From: Pycnococcus provasolii
Lineage: Eukaryota; Chlorophyta; Pseudoscourfieldiophyceae; Pseudoscourfieldiales
Length of the DNA: 64,000 nt
NCBI GenBank assembly: GCA_049487715.1
Contig: CP150550.1
Span: forward strand, 558,001-622,000
Reading direction: 5' to 3'
Position numbers and translations under genes: made by a program
Notes under the pieces: generated by a model
What the model saw: the letters and a program-made list of their open reading frames with translations, nothing else
What the model was told of the DNA's origin: nothing
The model's database searches: none
Shown here: in pieces, positions 26,972 through 39,200 of the stretch
How the letters are laid out: each line of letters begins with the position of its first letter
Numbering within the stretch: the stretch's first letter is position 1

Positions 26972-29900
26972 ATGCGCAGCAGGGACGACGCAAAAGAGCG
27001 TGCTACCGTGGAAGAGAATGGAGGCGAAACAACGGCACGGCGTTCGCAGCGTGCAGCGGCGAATACGGACAACCCGCTGAATCTCACCGTCTCGCAACTT
27101 CAGGCGCAGGCTAGGGAGCTCAGCATGCTGATGTATAAACACGCTGCACAGTCGAAACCTGCAACGAAACGCAAAAAGACAGCGCGGCGCAGGTTGGACG
27201 GCGGCGGCGGCGGCGACGACGACGACGACGACGATATGGGGAGCGAGGAAGAAATGCCACCGCCACCATTGCCACCATCACCCAACAAGAAAGCAAAAGC
27301 TGTTGTTGACGGAGGAGCCGAGGAAGAAATGCCACCACCACCATCGCCACCATCACCCAACAAGAAAGCAAAAGCTGTTGTTGACGGAGGAGCCGAGGAA
27401 GAAATGCCACCACCACCATCGCCACCATCACCCAACAAGAAAGCAAAAGCTGTTGTTAAGGGAGAATGCCACCGCCACCATCACCCAACAAGAAAGCAAA
27501 AGCTGTTGTTGACGGAGGAGCCGAGGAAGAAATGCCACCACCACCATCGCCACCACCTGCCAACAAGAAAGCAAAAGCTGTTGTTGACGGAGGAGGCGCC
27601 AACGGACTGGCTGACAACGAAACGCCACCGAGGGATAAGACGAAGGAGAGGCATAATGCTGCTGCCATGGAAGAGAACGGAGGTGAAACAACGGCACGGC
27701 GTTCGCAGCGTGCAGCGGCGAAATTGGACAACCCGCTAAATCTCACCTTCGCGGAAGTTGAGGCGCAGGCTAGGATGCTCAGCAGGCTGAAGTATGAACA
27801 TGCTGCACGATCGAAACCTGCAACGAAACGCAAGCAGACAGCGCGGCGCAGGTTGGACGGCGGCGGCAACGACGAAGACACGGAGAGCGAGGAAGAAATG
27901 CCACCACCGCCATTGCCACCTCCACCAGCGCAGCCGACACAACGAAAGGCTCTCCTGCCTCCCTCACGCTTCAGGGGTGAAATGTTGAACAAGTCGCCGT
28001 TTTGGAGGGTTGCAGGGTCAAAGGAAGACAGGTACATCGGGTGCGACGTCGTACGAGCCGACAAGGTGAGAGGACACGTCGTGTGCCGGTGCCCAAGCAC
28101 CGGCCATCTTCTGGCAGACTTTGAGGACAACACGAAGGAGCACCACGAGGATGGCAAAAGCTTCAGCGTACACAACGACGGCAAGATTACGCTCAGCGAG
28201 GCAATGAAAGTGTTGAAAGATGGAGACGACCCGACACTGTGTCAGCTCTGCAACCAACGCGCGGACTATAAGGCACCACTCGCAAAGCATCTCGGCGTGG
28301 TGGTGCCATTCACAAGCCATCGTGGCAGAACCACTCGCAACTATTATGCTCACACAGCGTGCGTGTGCTTCAGCAGCAAGATTGTTCAGGATCTCGACGC
28401 CTCTCGTCAAGGGGGCTGGATTCGCGATCGCGGTCACTTTGTTGAGAATGAAGTGAAGGCGCTCGCGAAAAAGGTGGGCAACAAGTGTGCGGCTTGCAAG
28501 AAAGGAAAGGCATTTGTCGGATGCAAAAACCCAAAGTGCACGATGCAGTGGCACCTCCCGTGTCTCATGCAGCAGGTACGTTTCCGCACAGCGCACAATA
28601 CAGCGCAACACTTCCCACCATAAACTAAGACTAACGTCAACACCACTTTTGAACACAATTCGAACAGATTCTCGATGCCAAGAAGAAGGCGGAGGAGATG
28701 GGCGTGGATTATGACGGACCGAGGATCTACTGGGGACTTGCCCCCAACGGCAACGGCGAAGATCAGCCGTATGCTCTCGCCGCGTGCAAGCGCCACGTGC
28801 ATGAGCTTCCGACAAATGATCCAGATGTCGAACCAGCGCTAACGAAGCAGCAGAGGAGTCAGCTGAGAAATGGGACCGCCGATGACGAGGGTATCATCAG
28901 GAACATGGAAACGCAGCTCATAGGTTCGGGCCATTATGGCATGAGTCGACCTGGTATGTCGAAGGCACAGGCGTCCACACTCACGATGCAGGAACGGCTG
29001 AATTCTGGCATTCGCTTTATGCCGACTGCGACAGATCAGCTGCAAGATGGCGTCAGGGGTATGTGGGAGCTCACACGTGACGTCGCGCCGATGGTGGTTG
29101 GCGTGAACAACGCGGACATGCCGAAGCCAACAATTGACGCACAGGCTGCGTGCCTGGATACGTCGACTACCGCTATGGCGCATGCCGATCGTCAATGGCA
29201 GATGATCAAGGATGGCCATCTCATTCTTCACCGTGGTAATTTCAGCGACTGGAGGGACGATGGCAAGGGTAGCTTCACGAAGCTCGACGAGCGGATATTC
29301 CGCGGCATGAACACGCTCGATGTACTCAAGCTGCGGCAGCACCAGCTCGAGCCGCTGCGCGCCATCACATCGGGAAAGCACGACGTGCTGTGCTGCATGG
29401 CCACAGGTTTTGGCAAGTCGCTGTTTTACCGCCTCGCTGTTGCCACGGATCACGAGTTCGACGTAACGCTGTACATCGCCCCGACCATTTCACTTCTGAA
29501 CGACCAGGCTGCGAAGCTTGAGAAGGCGAACATCGGCGCCATCCACGCGGTAGGCATGGGCTCTGCGGAACCTGGAGCTGTCACGCACGCTGATCGCACG
29601 AACAACGCCGAGGAAATGGCCGTCATGGTGGTGGAAGCTACGGAGCGAGCGAGGGCCAATCGGCACACCCAATTCGCCAAGAGTCGCACCGCTATGGAGT
29701 TGCTTCGCAAGCTGATTGAGGGCAAAAATCCATTCGAGGGAAGAGATCGCAAGGGAGGGATCGTCGTGTTGTGCACGCCGGAGAAGCTCGTTGGCCTCGG
29801 CAACGACAAGAGTGTCTTCAGCGCGGCGACCGCGGCTAGTACCAGCGACCCAGATGGTGACAAACCCAGCGAATTGATGAGTCTGCTTCGGCGGCTGGCA

Positions 29901-32900
29901 CAACAACAGCGACTGAAGCGAATTGTGCTGGACGAAGCTGAGACGATCATCGACTGGGGTGGTGGTGGCGAAGGCTGGAAGTCATCGTACGCTCACCTCC
30001 AACAAGTGATTCCAAAGATTCGCAAAGATACGTTAGACGCGGCAAAGGCCCAGCAGCGCCGCCGCGAGGTGCAGCAGCAGCAGGAGCAGAGGCAGGAGCA
30101 GGAGCAGCAGCAGGAGCAGCAGCTGATGCTCGTAGTGTCGAGCGAATTACATAAGGAAGCAGCAGCAAGCTCCAGCGGCGCAATCACGCTAGCACCTCAG
30201 CACAACGCTCAGAAGAAAGACGAGGTGGATTTTCCATTGACGGAGTGCACGACTCTCCTCTGCCTGACGGCTGCTCCTATGCATCGAAATCGTGACGCAC
30301 TCTCAACCGCGCTCGGTAGGGATTGGGTTTCCGGCGGTCAACTGGACATCAAAGCACAGCAGGATGCATCCGATCCGTCGAAAAAGCCATTTGCACTCTT
30401 TCTGGGCTCAACTCGGCGCGACAACCTGATAATCCGGGTGCACCAAAGAGAAGCAAAGGTGAGTTCGCTGCTGGGAGCGAAGAGAAGTCTCACCTCTGAT
30501 CACGTGGGACACCTCATGAAGCTGAAGAATGAGATTGAGACCTGGTGCGATGGCCGAGGGGATACCAGCATGCTGCCAGGCATACAGGCACCGCAAGGAA
30601 GCGCGCGAGGTGGTGCTCTCATCTTCGTGCTTACCAAGAAAAATGCGGAGGATATGGCCAAACGACTGTCGGAGGTTGTTTCATTGCCTGGTGCAGTAAG
30701 CTACTACCACGGCAGTCTCAGCGCGGAGGAGAAGCTGAAGAAGGAGGAGGCATGGCAGAACGGGTCCATCACCTGCCTCGTCTCGACGAGCGCGATGAAT
30801 CACGGTGTCGATCACCCGAACCTCCGCTACGTCGCATTCTGGTCACTTCCAACCAGCGTGGCCACGCTCTACCAGGGCTTTGGACGTGCTGGACGCGATG
30901 GTAACCCGAGCCTGTGCGAGCTCTACTACAACATCGACGATCTGAAGCTTGCCGAGAGGGTGCTGAGTAACCCTTTCGGCATGGGAACTTCGAAGCAGAA
31001 TTCGAAGCAGCGTAGTGAGCTTATGGATGGTCTAATGCAAGTTCTAGAGTTTGGGCACAGCTCCGAATGCCGATGCAAGACGCTCGAAAGATTGATGGAC
31101 GATCAGGTTGCGCAGCAACTACCAAATTGCGAAATGTGCGACGTGTGCACGATCGCCTCATTCCAGGAAGAGGATTTTGTCGAGCTTGGCAATGTCATCC
31201 TCGACACGGTGAATAAATACAGCATCAAAAGCTCGGTCAACGAAGATGTTGGCGCGGGCGATGCGCAGCAGGTCCGCAAAACGAGCTCGCTGTGGACGGT
31301 GGGACAGCTGATTGGCTTCCTCATGAGAGAGGGGAGCGCTCTTAGGTCAGAAACCAGGGCTGGGCTACTCAAAGACGATCGCTACGGGTGGGCGGATAAC
31401 AGGAAGATACGCAAGCACGTCGTGGAGCACGTCATCACACAGATGGTGCTTGATAAGTTTCTGCGCCTGGAGTTATCGGTATCTGGTTCTGGAGGATCTG
31501 CGGGAGCGGATGGCAGTGCAGCAGTCCACCAAAACTTTCACCATCGCATCACGGTTGGCGATAGGGCGATTGAATGGGATGGGACGAAGTACTTATCAAA
31601 GAGGAAGGATGAGGCGGGAAAGTACGAGGAGAGTATCGAATGTCACGAGTGTGGTAAGGATGGTTCGCTGACGCACTGCTGCAAGTGCGACTTCTGGTTT
31701 TGTTCTGACGGGAAATGCAGGCAATTCACCACGGTGGTCGAATCCAGCGGCGCTGAGAACCCTGATGCTGGTGACGCGGACGACCAAATGTGTTCCATCT
31801 GCCTCAAGGGCAAGACCAAGATGACGGCGAAAAAGTCGACGAGCGGCGTGGAAAGGCGTGCAAACAAGAGGCTTGAAATGAGCAAGTTCGAGAGAGACCG
31901 AGAAGTGAACATGGATAGGAATGCCAGGATGCTCAGAAAGCTTGGACTCACACCTGGTGCGCAGAATCAGAATACCGGTCGCAAGCGCACAGCCGCCACC
32001 GCGGGACTTGCTCTTGTCGCGCCTGGCCCTGCCACGAGGCCACGTCGCCGCATCCTTGACTACGACGACGACGATCCGGCGAAGGATGTTCCCATAGCAT
32101 TCAAGATACGCGAGCCGAGGGATGAAAGGGAGATGTGGCTGAAAGGAAAGACGTCGAGCTTCCAGGAGACGTTCAGAGAAATGTACTCGTCCTTAACATT
32201 CTGGCGTGTCTATGCGACGGAGGTATGCTGCACACGAGCGCAGCCTCACTGGGACATTTTCAACCAGGATGGCGATGTGAACACGGCGCTGCTCGAGAAG
32301 ATCATTACGTGCGCTCCCGAAGACGTGCAGGCGCATCTCTACCAGGCGTTCCAGACGTACTGGAAGGACAGCGGCTTGGATAGCAGCGCGCATCGGTGCA
32401 TGAACGAGTTGTTCGGCGACAGCCCGCAGGCGCAGCGTGCGCTGAGCAGCTTCAACGAGCTGACGGAGCGAGTGTCACAGTACCTCGTCCCTTCGTACGA
32501 CATGGGGGCGGAGCGCATCGAAACGACGGTCCGGATGAAATCGGGCACAAAAAAATCAGAAGGCTTCGACATCGAAGCGCTGCCGATTCACTTCTCGCCT
32601 CGCGAGTACAAGCTCCCAAAGCACGACGTTGGCGGCGGCGATGACGAGGCGACCTTTGACGGCATCGAGACAATTGGCAAGTACAACGACTTCTCTCAGG
32701 GTGCAGTGGCTGAGGTGAGCCTGCGAGTTGACGAGAAGAGCCGCAAGCCATACCTGCACATCACGCCGCTGCATCCCACGATCGACCGCGGATCGACTGT
32801 CACTCGCCGCTTTGGCTCGCATCGCTTCCTTCGATTGCACGTGAATGTTGACGCGGATGCCGTCGCCGGCGTCGATACGCTGGGCAACGCGGCGCAGGAA

Positions 32901-35900
32901 AAGGAGAAGATAAAGAGGGCGGAGGAGAAGGAGAAGCTGCTCATGCACCTGCTCGCGAACGAGCCACGCCTGAACCTTGGTGGACGGCAGTGGTCGTACC
33001 TCTGTGGCAAACCTCTGGATTCGCAGCTCATCTTCTTTGCTGTCAAGAAGTCGTCTGGCGAGTGCAACTTCAAGGAGCTGAACAAGATGGTCAAGGTAAA
33101 TGCGGCGAGCGAATTCGCTGCCGTGGAAAGTTACAAACATAAGGTGGACCTGACGGTGTGCGATCAGCTTCGGCGCGAGATTGTGCCTGAGAACGAGGAG
33201 AACGTCTCGAAAGCTTACTACAAGTTTGCGAGCCGGCACGCTCTCGGGTTTTCGTCGACGCACCCGTCGATTCGCGTGAAGATTGAAAACGTTACAATCA
33301 TCGCCGACGATGCGCACGATGACGGCCGCGCCACGGACGGCGCGGGGATGATCTCCAAACAGTTTGCGCAGAAGGTCCAGCACGCGCTCAATCTCAAGCA
33401 TCTACCGAGCGCATTTCAGGCGCGCGTGCTCGCGTTCGGTGCCAAGGGTGTGTGGTCCATTGTCGATCCGTGGCCTGATAAGTACAAGAGGTACGAGATG
33501 GTGATACGCGAGAGCCAGATCAAGTTTCGCGGCGTTGCACAGATGGCGCTGTCACCCAACCAGGGTCAGTCGCCTTACGTGTTTCGAAAAGACGAGAGCT
33601 GGAAGCTCGAATTTGCGGTGTGCAACTACAGCAAGGCTCGCGAGTGCGGCAAGCTGAACAAGCAGATTATCCCCGTGCTGGAGCTGCGGGGAATGCGACC
33701 AGAGACTCTCAACAAACTCGCGGAGAAGGCTGAGGTGCTTGCCAGAGACGAGAGCAGCAAGCTCCTGGAGCTACGAGGGAAGGATCTGGAGCGTATGCTG
33801 CGTCGCGTTGCGTCGGACAATCATGGCGGGCAAGCCGCGGATGTGCTGCGTGCAATCAAGGAGGGGGGGTTCGATGCAAACACGGAGCCGCACCTTCGAA
33901 GCCAGCTACACGTGCTGGCGAAGCAGATGCGCAGGGAGGCTGTGCAGCGCTTTCGCATTCCCATCGAGAAGTCGATGAAGGGTATGTTCGTGCCAGACCC
34001 GACGAACACCCTCAAGGAGGGTGAGATTTTCGTTCACGTCACGCGACAGGGTCCTGACGACACTCCGTACGGTACGATCGAGGGAACAGTGATCGTTTAC
34101 CAAAGTCCATGTCTGCTCGAGAGCGACGTCATGAAGCTACGTGCTGTAGACCCGAGGCTGACCGCATCGATCGAGGAGAAGCATTTGGCGGAGGCGGGCA
34201 TCGACATGTCCAGGTACCTGCGCGACGTGATCGTTCTCAACCGCAAGGATGCCGTGGGCATCGCTTCGCGGCTTTCAGGAGGCGACCTCGACGGCGACAT
34301 CGGCGTCGTCGTCTGGGACGAGGACCTCGTGAACGACATGCCGGATGAGAACGTCGATCCGCCGTCGCAGGAGGATGAGCGCAGCGCTCTCGAGGGTGTC
34401 GTCTATGGCGCGGATGTGGCTAGAGGAGAGGCGGTGCACGATGAAGGCGAAGGGCACGAGAACAAGGAGCAGGCAATGGAGTCGAGCGTGAAACGGAACT
34501 TTCGGAAGGCGACGTACCCCACGGGACACGAGATGGTGAGAAAGCATGCGCTTGAAAACCTGGGCACGCTCACACTCGTTCGACTGCTCTCTACGTTGCA
34601 CATGGACCGAATCGACTTGTGGATTACGATCCAGCGTGAAGTTGAGATAAGAAGGAGGGAGTTGAACGAGAGATCTATGGGAACAAGGACAGATATGATG
34701 TCGTCGTCAACAGCGATGTCCACATCCCGCGTGATGGAACTTCCAAATTCACATCGACAGGAACTGTTGAAGCTTGCATTCGCGAATCGTGCCGCGCTCG
34801 ACGCGCCAAAGCACGGCGGTTGCTCCAAGGTGCACGCCGCTCTGATGCGACTCCCCTGCATCTCCTCCGCGAAAAACTCATCCTCCTCTGTCGGGAGAAG
34901 CTTGGCACATGAGAACCTTTACGCGACCGTGCCGACTCCGCACTACAGTGGCCGTGCACGCCGCCAGGAGCGTAGACAAGAGGGTACCTTCGAGAGACTC
35001 GGGTCTCTCAGCCATGCCGTGCTTGAGTCTGGTTTGGCATACCAGGGTGTGCGCGAGTGCAATGCGGTGCAATTCGTAACGAAAGCGAGCCGCACGACAG
35101 CCACAACCGCAGCCACAGCCGCAACTTCACAGCGGCGGAGTGGCATGCAGGTACCGCAAAAGGTGTTTGAGAGCATGTCAAGCCTTGCTCAAATCAGCGA
35201 GGTGGTCTTCCGCAAGCCGGACGATCATGAAAGCATGAAGGATGTCTTCAGAGGAACGACGGTGGACGACGAACTCGAGTGGAATCAATGGAAGCTTTTC
35301 GAGATGGAGGCAAGGTGTCTTCTCGAACGGATGCGAGCCGCGACGACAAACGAGTTCGACTTTGACGACGACGACGCTAACGATGTATCCGCCAGGCGAG
35401 GGGAGGTGGACACCAAACGCAGCGAAGTCATCATGTCCATCGAGCAGAAGAGGCGCCTCGTGAAGACGATGTTCAACCACTTCGTGCTGAAGAATGCCGA
35501 AATGACGCTCATGCTAAACCAAGTGCAACCTGGCGCATTGGCGGGTACGACGTACTTAATTGCAAGTGCCATGTACATTGTCGGAAACAGGATGGGCGAC
35601 GAGTTTAGAGACCTCGCGTGGTATAGCTGCGGCGATCTCTTCATCACTATGAAGAGAAATCCGATCCTAAAGCGCATGAATGAACTGCCCTTGACATTGA
35701 ACGTGCCTCGTCAACGCATGCGCCTGCAGAGAAAACCGCTGTCGCTTGCGCCGCCGCCTACAGGGACGATATCGCTAGAACCGTCAGCCGACCGTCAGCA
35801 GCCCCCCGCGTCGGCGTCGGAGGATGATCCGACCGACGATGCTCTTGAGCTTCCGCCCCCTCCTCCTCCAGAAGCAGAGCTCGTTGGAGACCTCGATGTC

Positions 35901-35999
35901 GGCGACATGGACGACGAACAGGAGGATGAAGACGAATTTGTGGATGCCGACGAAGACATGCCAGGTTTTTTTGGAGGCGTCGCAGATCCGTACGACTGA
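26972..35999 (+). CDS. RecQ-type helicase fused to RNA-dependent RNA polymerase
   Basis: One gene joins, in order: a Pro/Lys-rich N-terminus with a duplicated module; an extended PHD finger (CQLC at 28240 to CKRHVH near 28800, crossing an intron); a RecQ-type helicase (motif I MATGFGKSLF near 29397, Ia APTISLLNDQ, II LDEAE at 29928, III LTAAP, VI GFGRAGRDG near 30876) and RecQ zinc-binding cysteines (CRC...CEMCDVC, 31068-31146); a winged-helix-like stretch; a second Cys cluster (31638-31806); and a cellular RDR domain (AFQARVLAFGAKGVWSIVDP; FRIPIEKSMKGMFVPDPTNT; active site SGGDLDGD at 34272-34298). The confirmed intron is 28576-28667. Between 27455 and 27466 the N-terminal frame shifts, so the first 160 codons join by an unproved splice or start instead at 27466. 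Total is about 2810-2950 residues. Role in RNA silencing is inferred. Confidence 0.9.
27003..27954 (+). repeat. Tandem duplicated coding module, offset 659 nt
   Basis: Copy 1 starts near 27009 and copy 2 near 27668. Both encode EENGGETTARRSQRAAA, then DNPLNLT, then a segment ending SKPATKRKK/QTARRRLDGGG and MPPPPLPP. Because 659 is not a multiple of three, the copies lie in different frames, and both have kept coding sense. Confidence 0.85.
27245..27600 (+). repeat. Minisatellite, 62-75 nt units, about 5 copies
   Basis: Units begin with an ATG at 27254, 27329, 27404, 27466 and 27532 and encode MPPPPSPPSPNKKAKAVVDG-like repeats. Unit spacing is 75, 75, 62 and 66 nt. The 62-nt unit has lost part of its GACGGAGGAGCCGAGGAA segment and changes the reading frame. 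Confidence 0.9.
28576..28667 (+). other. Intron inside the PHD-finger of the RecQ-RdRP gene, 92 nt
   Basis: Donor CAG|GTACGT and acceptor CGAACAG|ATT bracket 92 nt with in-frame stops. Joining the flanks gives CLMQQ-ILDAKKKAEEMGVD and completes the C-terminal Cys/His ligands of the extended PHD finger. Confidence 0.9.
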
Positions 36000-36058
36000 G
36001 GTCAAAAAAAAGCAAGGGGTCTTACTGTGCGGTACTCCTTTTTTTTTGTTTTTATTGT

Positions 36059-36063
36059 TGTAA
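36059..36063 (+). terminator. TGTAA polyadenylation signal of the RecQ-RdRP gene
   Basis: TGTAA occurs 60 nt past the stop codon, after a T run. Motif and position only. Confidence 0.5.
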
Positions 36064-36152
36064 AATTGCTTTTATTTCTACCCCAAAAAAAAGCTTAGAT
36101 CGCTTATTCAGTGATATTCAATGGAGTGTACTCTCACACCACTCACAATTCC

Positions 36153-36174
36153 CCATCCAGCCCATTCAATGGCG
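36153..36174 (+). repeat. Dispersed repeat copy 2 (22 nt identical to 11553-11574)
   Basis: Exact 22-nt match with the copy after the Miro gene, here in the 3' gap between two convergent genes. Looser matches flank it on both sides. Confidence 0.75.
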
Positions 36175-36289
36175 TGAGACATAGCGTGTTTGTACATGGC
36201 GCTGGCGATTTCGAACCTTTTTTTAGTTGCAAATGTACACCTGTATGTTACATACATGTTTCTTGGTAAATAAATAATAATAATAGTAA

Positions 36290-39200
36290 TCATTCGTCGT
36301 CGTTGTCTCTCAAGATCTCCTCAAGACGGCGCTCTAGATCCTCACGAGGCTGTGTTGTGTCGAGGCCATTCGCGCGCGCAAGAGACATAAAACTCTCGGT
36401 CGGCAACTCACGAATGCCAACCACATCTTGCACCACCTTACCGGCGTCCTTCCTAGTGGCATCTCCTTCATCACCACTTGTCGTCGCGTCCGTGTACTCG
36501 CCGCCATCTGTGCTAGCACCATCCGTCCCCTCCTCCTCCACGCCCTTCACCACATTCTTTTTCCGCCTATCTCGCCTCTTCGTTGTCTCGTGTGCAGCCT
36601 CCTCAAACTCCTCTTTGGAAGGCGGCAGAATGCCGCCCTCGGAGGCACCTTTGCGCTTGATACGCCTCGGTCGACTGCGTTTGCCCCACTCCTTTCCTTT
36701 CTTGGCAGCCTCCTGCGCAGCCACCTTGGCGCGATCCTTCCAGTACGCCTGGTGCCTGGCAGTGAGCTCGGAGTAATCTACATTCTCCGCCGCCGCCGCT
36801 GACGCCGCCGACGCAGTCGTCTCCGCCGCCGCCGCCTCCGCGCTTGCGTCACCCTCACCACCGCCACCTTCCTGGCGCATGCCCGAGAGCGGGTCGCCGT
36901 CCGCGTTGGCAACCCACGTTTTCATCTTGAAGTCGTATCGAAGGTCGGATGCCATGCCCTCCGCCGTCTCGTGCTGCTGTGGCACCTCGAACGCACCAGC
37001 CTCCTCGTCGTCGGGATCCACCTCGCTGCTCCTTCCCTCCTCGCTCGCCATTTGCGCCGAGAGACTCTCGATGATCTGCCACGCCTGCTCCTTCTCCTCG
37101 TCGGATGCGTGCAGCGCCATCCAAGCGAACAGCTTCTCGGCATTCTTTGGCACAATAATGCCGGTCGTTAGCGCTTGGTAATCCTGCGAGAGGTTCCGCG
37201 TGCCGCCGCTGGCCTGAGAAAGCGTCGTATCCATCACAGCGTGCAGCTTGTTGACAAGCCGCTTGACGAGGTCGAATTCCTTCTTATTCGCCTTTGCCAT
37301 GTAGTCCGAAATGCGCGCCTGCGTCGATCGATCGAACACCGCTCGTGCCTTCTTGATGAGCGCCTCCACCGCCTTCGCCGTTCGACTGAGGATGCTTCGC
37401 GCGAGCATGCGCTCCTGCACGCTTTTCGCAAGGCGAGTCAGGCGCGCGTCGATTCCCCGCTTTTGGCGCATCTCAATCACATCTGCGATCGCCTTCAGTA
37501 CAACGGGGTACATCTCAAGGAGCACGTACAGCACGCCTAGCGCGCCGGACATCCACGTGATGATCAGCACCGAAAGGTCGACCGACTGACGATCGTCAGG
37601 TCCCACGGAGGCGGCATGTCGGAGCATTGCCAGAACAACGATGGACATATTCGAGACGTTCAAGAACACCTCGAACATTCCCAGACGCACGGTGATGTGA
37701 GGCCGGAACTGAAGCACGGCGAACGTGTGAATCAGAAAGATGCAGAAGACGCAGCAGCCCTTCTCGATCGGATTGTGCAGCAGATTCAGAACGCAAGCCA
37801 AAGAAACCTTGCGAAGCAGGTTGACGGTCTCGAACGTAAACCACCGTGGCTCGAATGAGTGATACAGGAACCCGTAGCTCTCCTGAGACACGAGCAGCAG
37901 GGCGCGCTGCACGAGTGCCTGGCTCGCCTCCCGGTGCACAATCACCCTCTGCCTCGTGATGAGCAAGATGTACGATATAAGCACGATTCCAATCGGATAG
38001 ATCGCGATGGCGACTGCGACGACGGGAACCGCTGTGGCGTGCGAACCGCGGTAGCACAGCAGCTGCGGATTTGAGTATAAACGAAGCTCGCCATCTTCGT
38101 CCTCGAAACACCGGAAGAAGTCGAACAGCGCGTTGCACAGAGAAAAGTACAGCCAGTGCAGGAAGAGGATAAATCCCGCGGTGCACGTGCGCACGAACGA
38201 CCTCGCCTCCAGCTCCGACATGCTCGAGAGAATCGCGAGGGAAAGGTTGTAGCGCGCCTTGATGAACCATCGCGATGGGAAGAAGTATTTGTACGACCAG
38301 TCCGGCTCCTCGAAGAAGTTCGGGAAGCGGTGCTGCAGGCGCATGCTGTACTTGATGCTGAGGTGCGACTTGAGCATCCCAAGGTAGACTCGAGCGATCG
38401 TGAGAAATAGCATAGCCAAGGGCAGTGCCAGCAGGAGGTAAAGCTTGAACTGGTACTCGTCCGAGGCGCTGACGTCGAGACACTCGGGAGCAAGCAAGTT
38501 CGGGTCCATGTTCAGGATCGACGAGATCTTCCACGTGTAATTTGCCTCACTCCTGAATGGCAGATCGAGCTGGCGGAACGCACTCTGGATTTGAAGGAAC
38601 GAAAGCATGGCGTGCAGTGCGCCAAACCCATTATTCATTGACGCGATGCTACGGAGCATGAAGAGGAATATCAACGTGAGCAGCGCGGCAATCATCGCTC
38701 GTGTCCATGGCGCACGTGGGCAGGGGGAGCAGTGGTCGCCAAAGCGGAACGAGCCTTCGTTGCAGGTTCGGCACCCGAAGGCCGTGCTGTTGTACCGCTC
38801 CGTGCCGTTCTGCGCCGGGCCACAGCGACCCTCCGAAACCGCAAGCTGCGTATCATGCTGCAAGCACGCATCGAACGGCTGGCACACCGCATGCGAAAGT
38901 GGCTTCCGCGGGTCCACGTAAATTCCGCGGAATGTTAGCGGGTAGTACAGCCCTGGGCGATTCAGGCGCAGAAGCGGATTCTCAAGAGGCTGGCACATCC
39001 TGTTGCCCTCCTTTGCCTTGCGCAGTCGAGCACAAGCAGCGCCAAGTTGTGTCGTATTGTTTGCGTCGACTTCGACGTCCACCGTGCCAAACATTCGCTC
39101 GTACGCCGACCGACTTTCGAACGCCTCGTAGCAAGCCGTCGTAATCGCAAGCGGATAAAGCTCGTCGTTGAGATTCTGCGAGTCAGCCTGCAGGGCAAGC

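Noticed and set aside
27455-27525. A 71-nt intron to join the two N-terminal frames of the RecQ-RdRP gene
   Set aside because: It restores frame and has GT...AG ends, but lacks a pyrimidine tract and lies inside a minisatellite; kept only as one of several options.
27245-27600. Regular 62-75-nt repeats as a CRISPR array
   Set aside because: Whole units repeat without unique spacers, and they encode a Pro/Lys-rich peptide in a eukaryotic gene.
32440-34330. RdRP as an integrated RNA virus polymerase
   Set aside because: The active site is DLDGD with the conserved blocks of cellular RDR/QDE-1 enzymes, not the palm-type GDD of RNA viruses.
37596-38534. 312-codon minus frame inside the giant gene
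   Set aside because: Different frame of the same DNA; only the main frame shows TM helices and continuity with the ectodomain.
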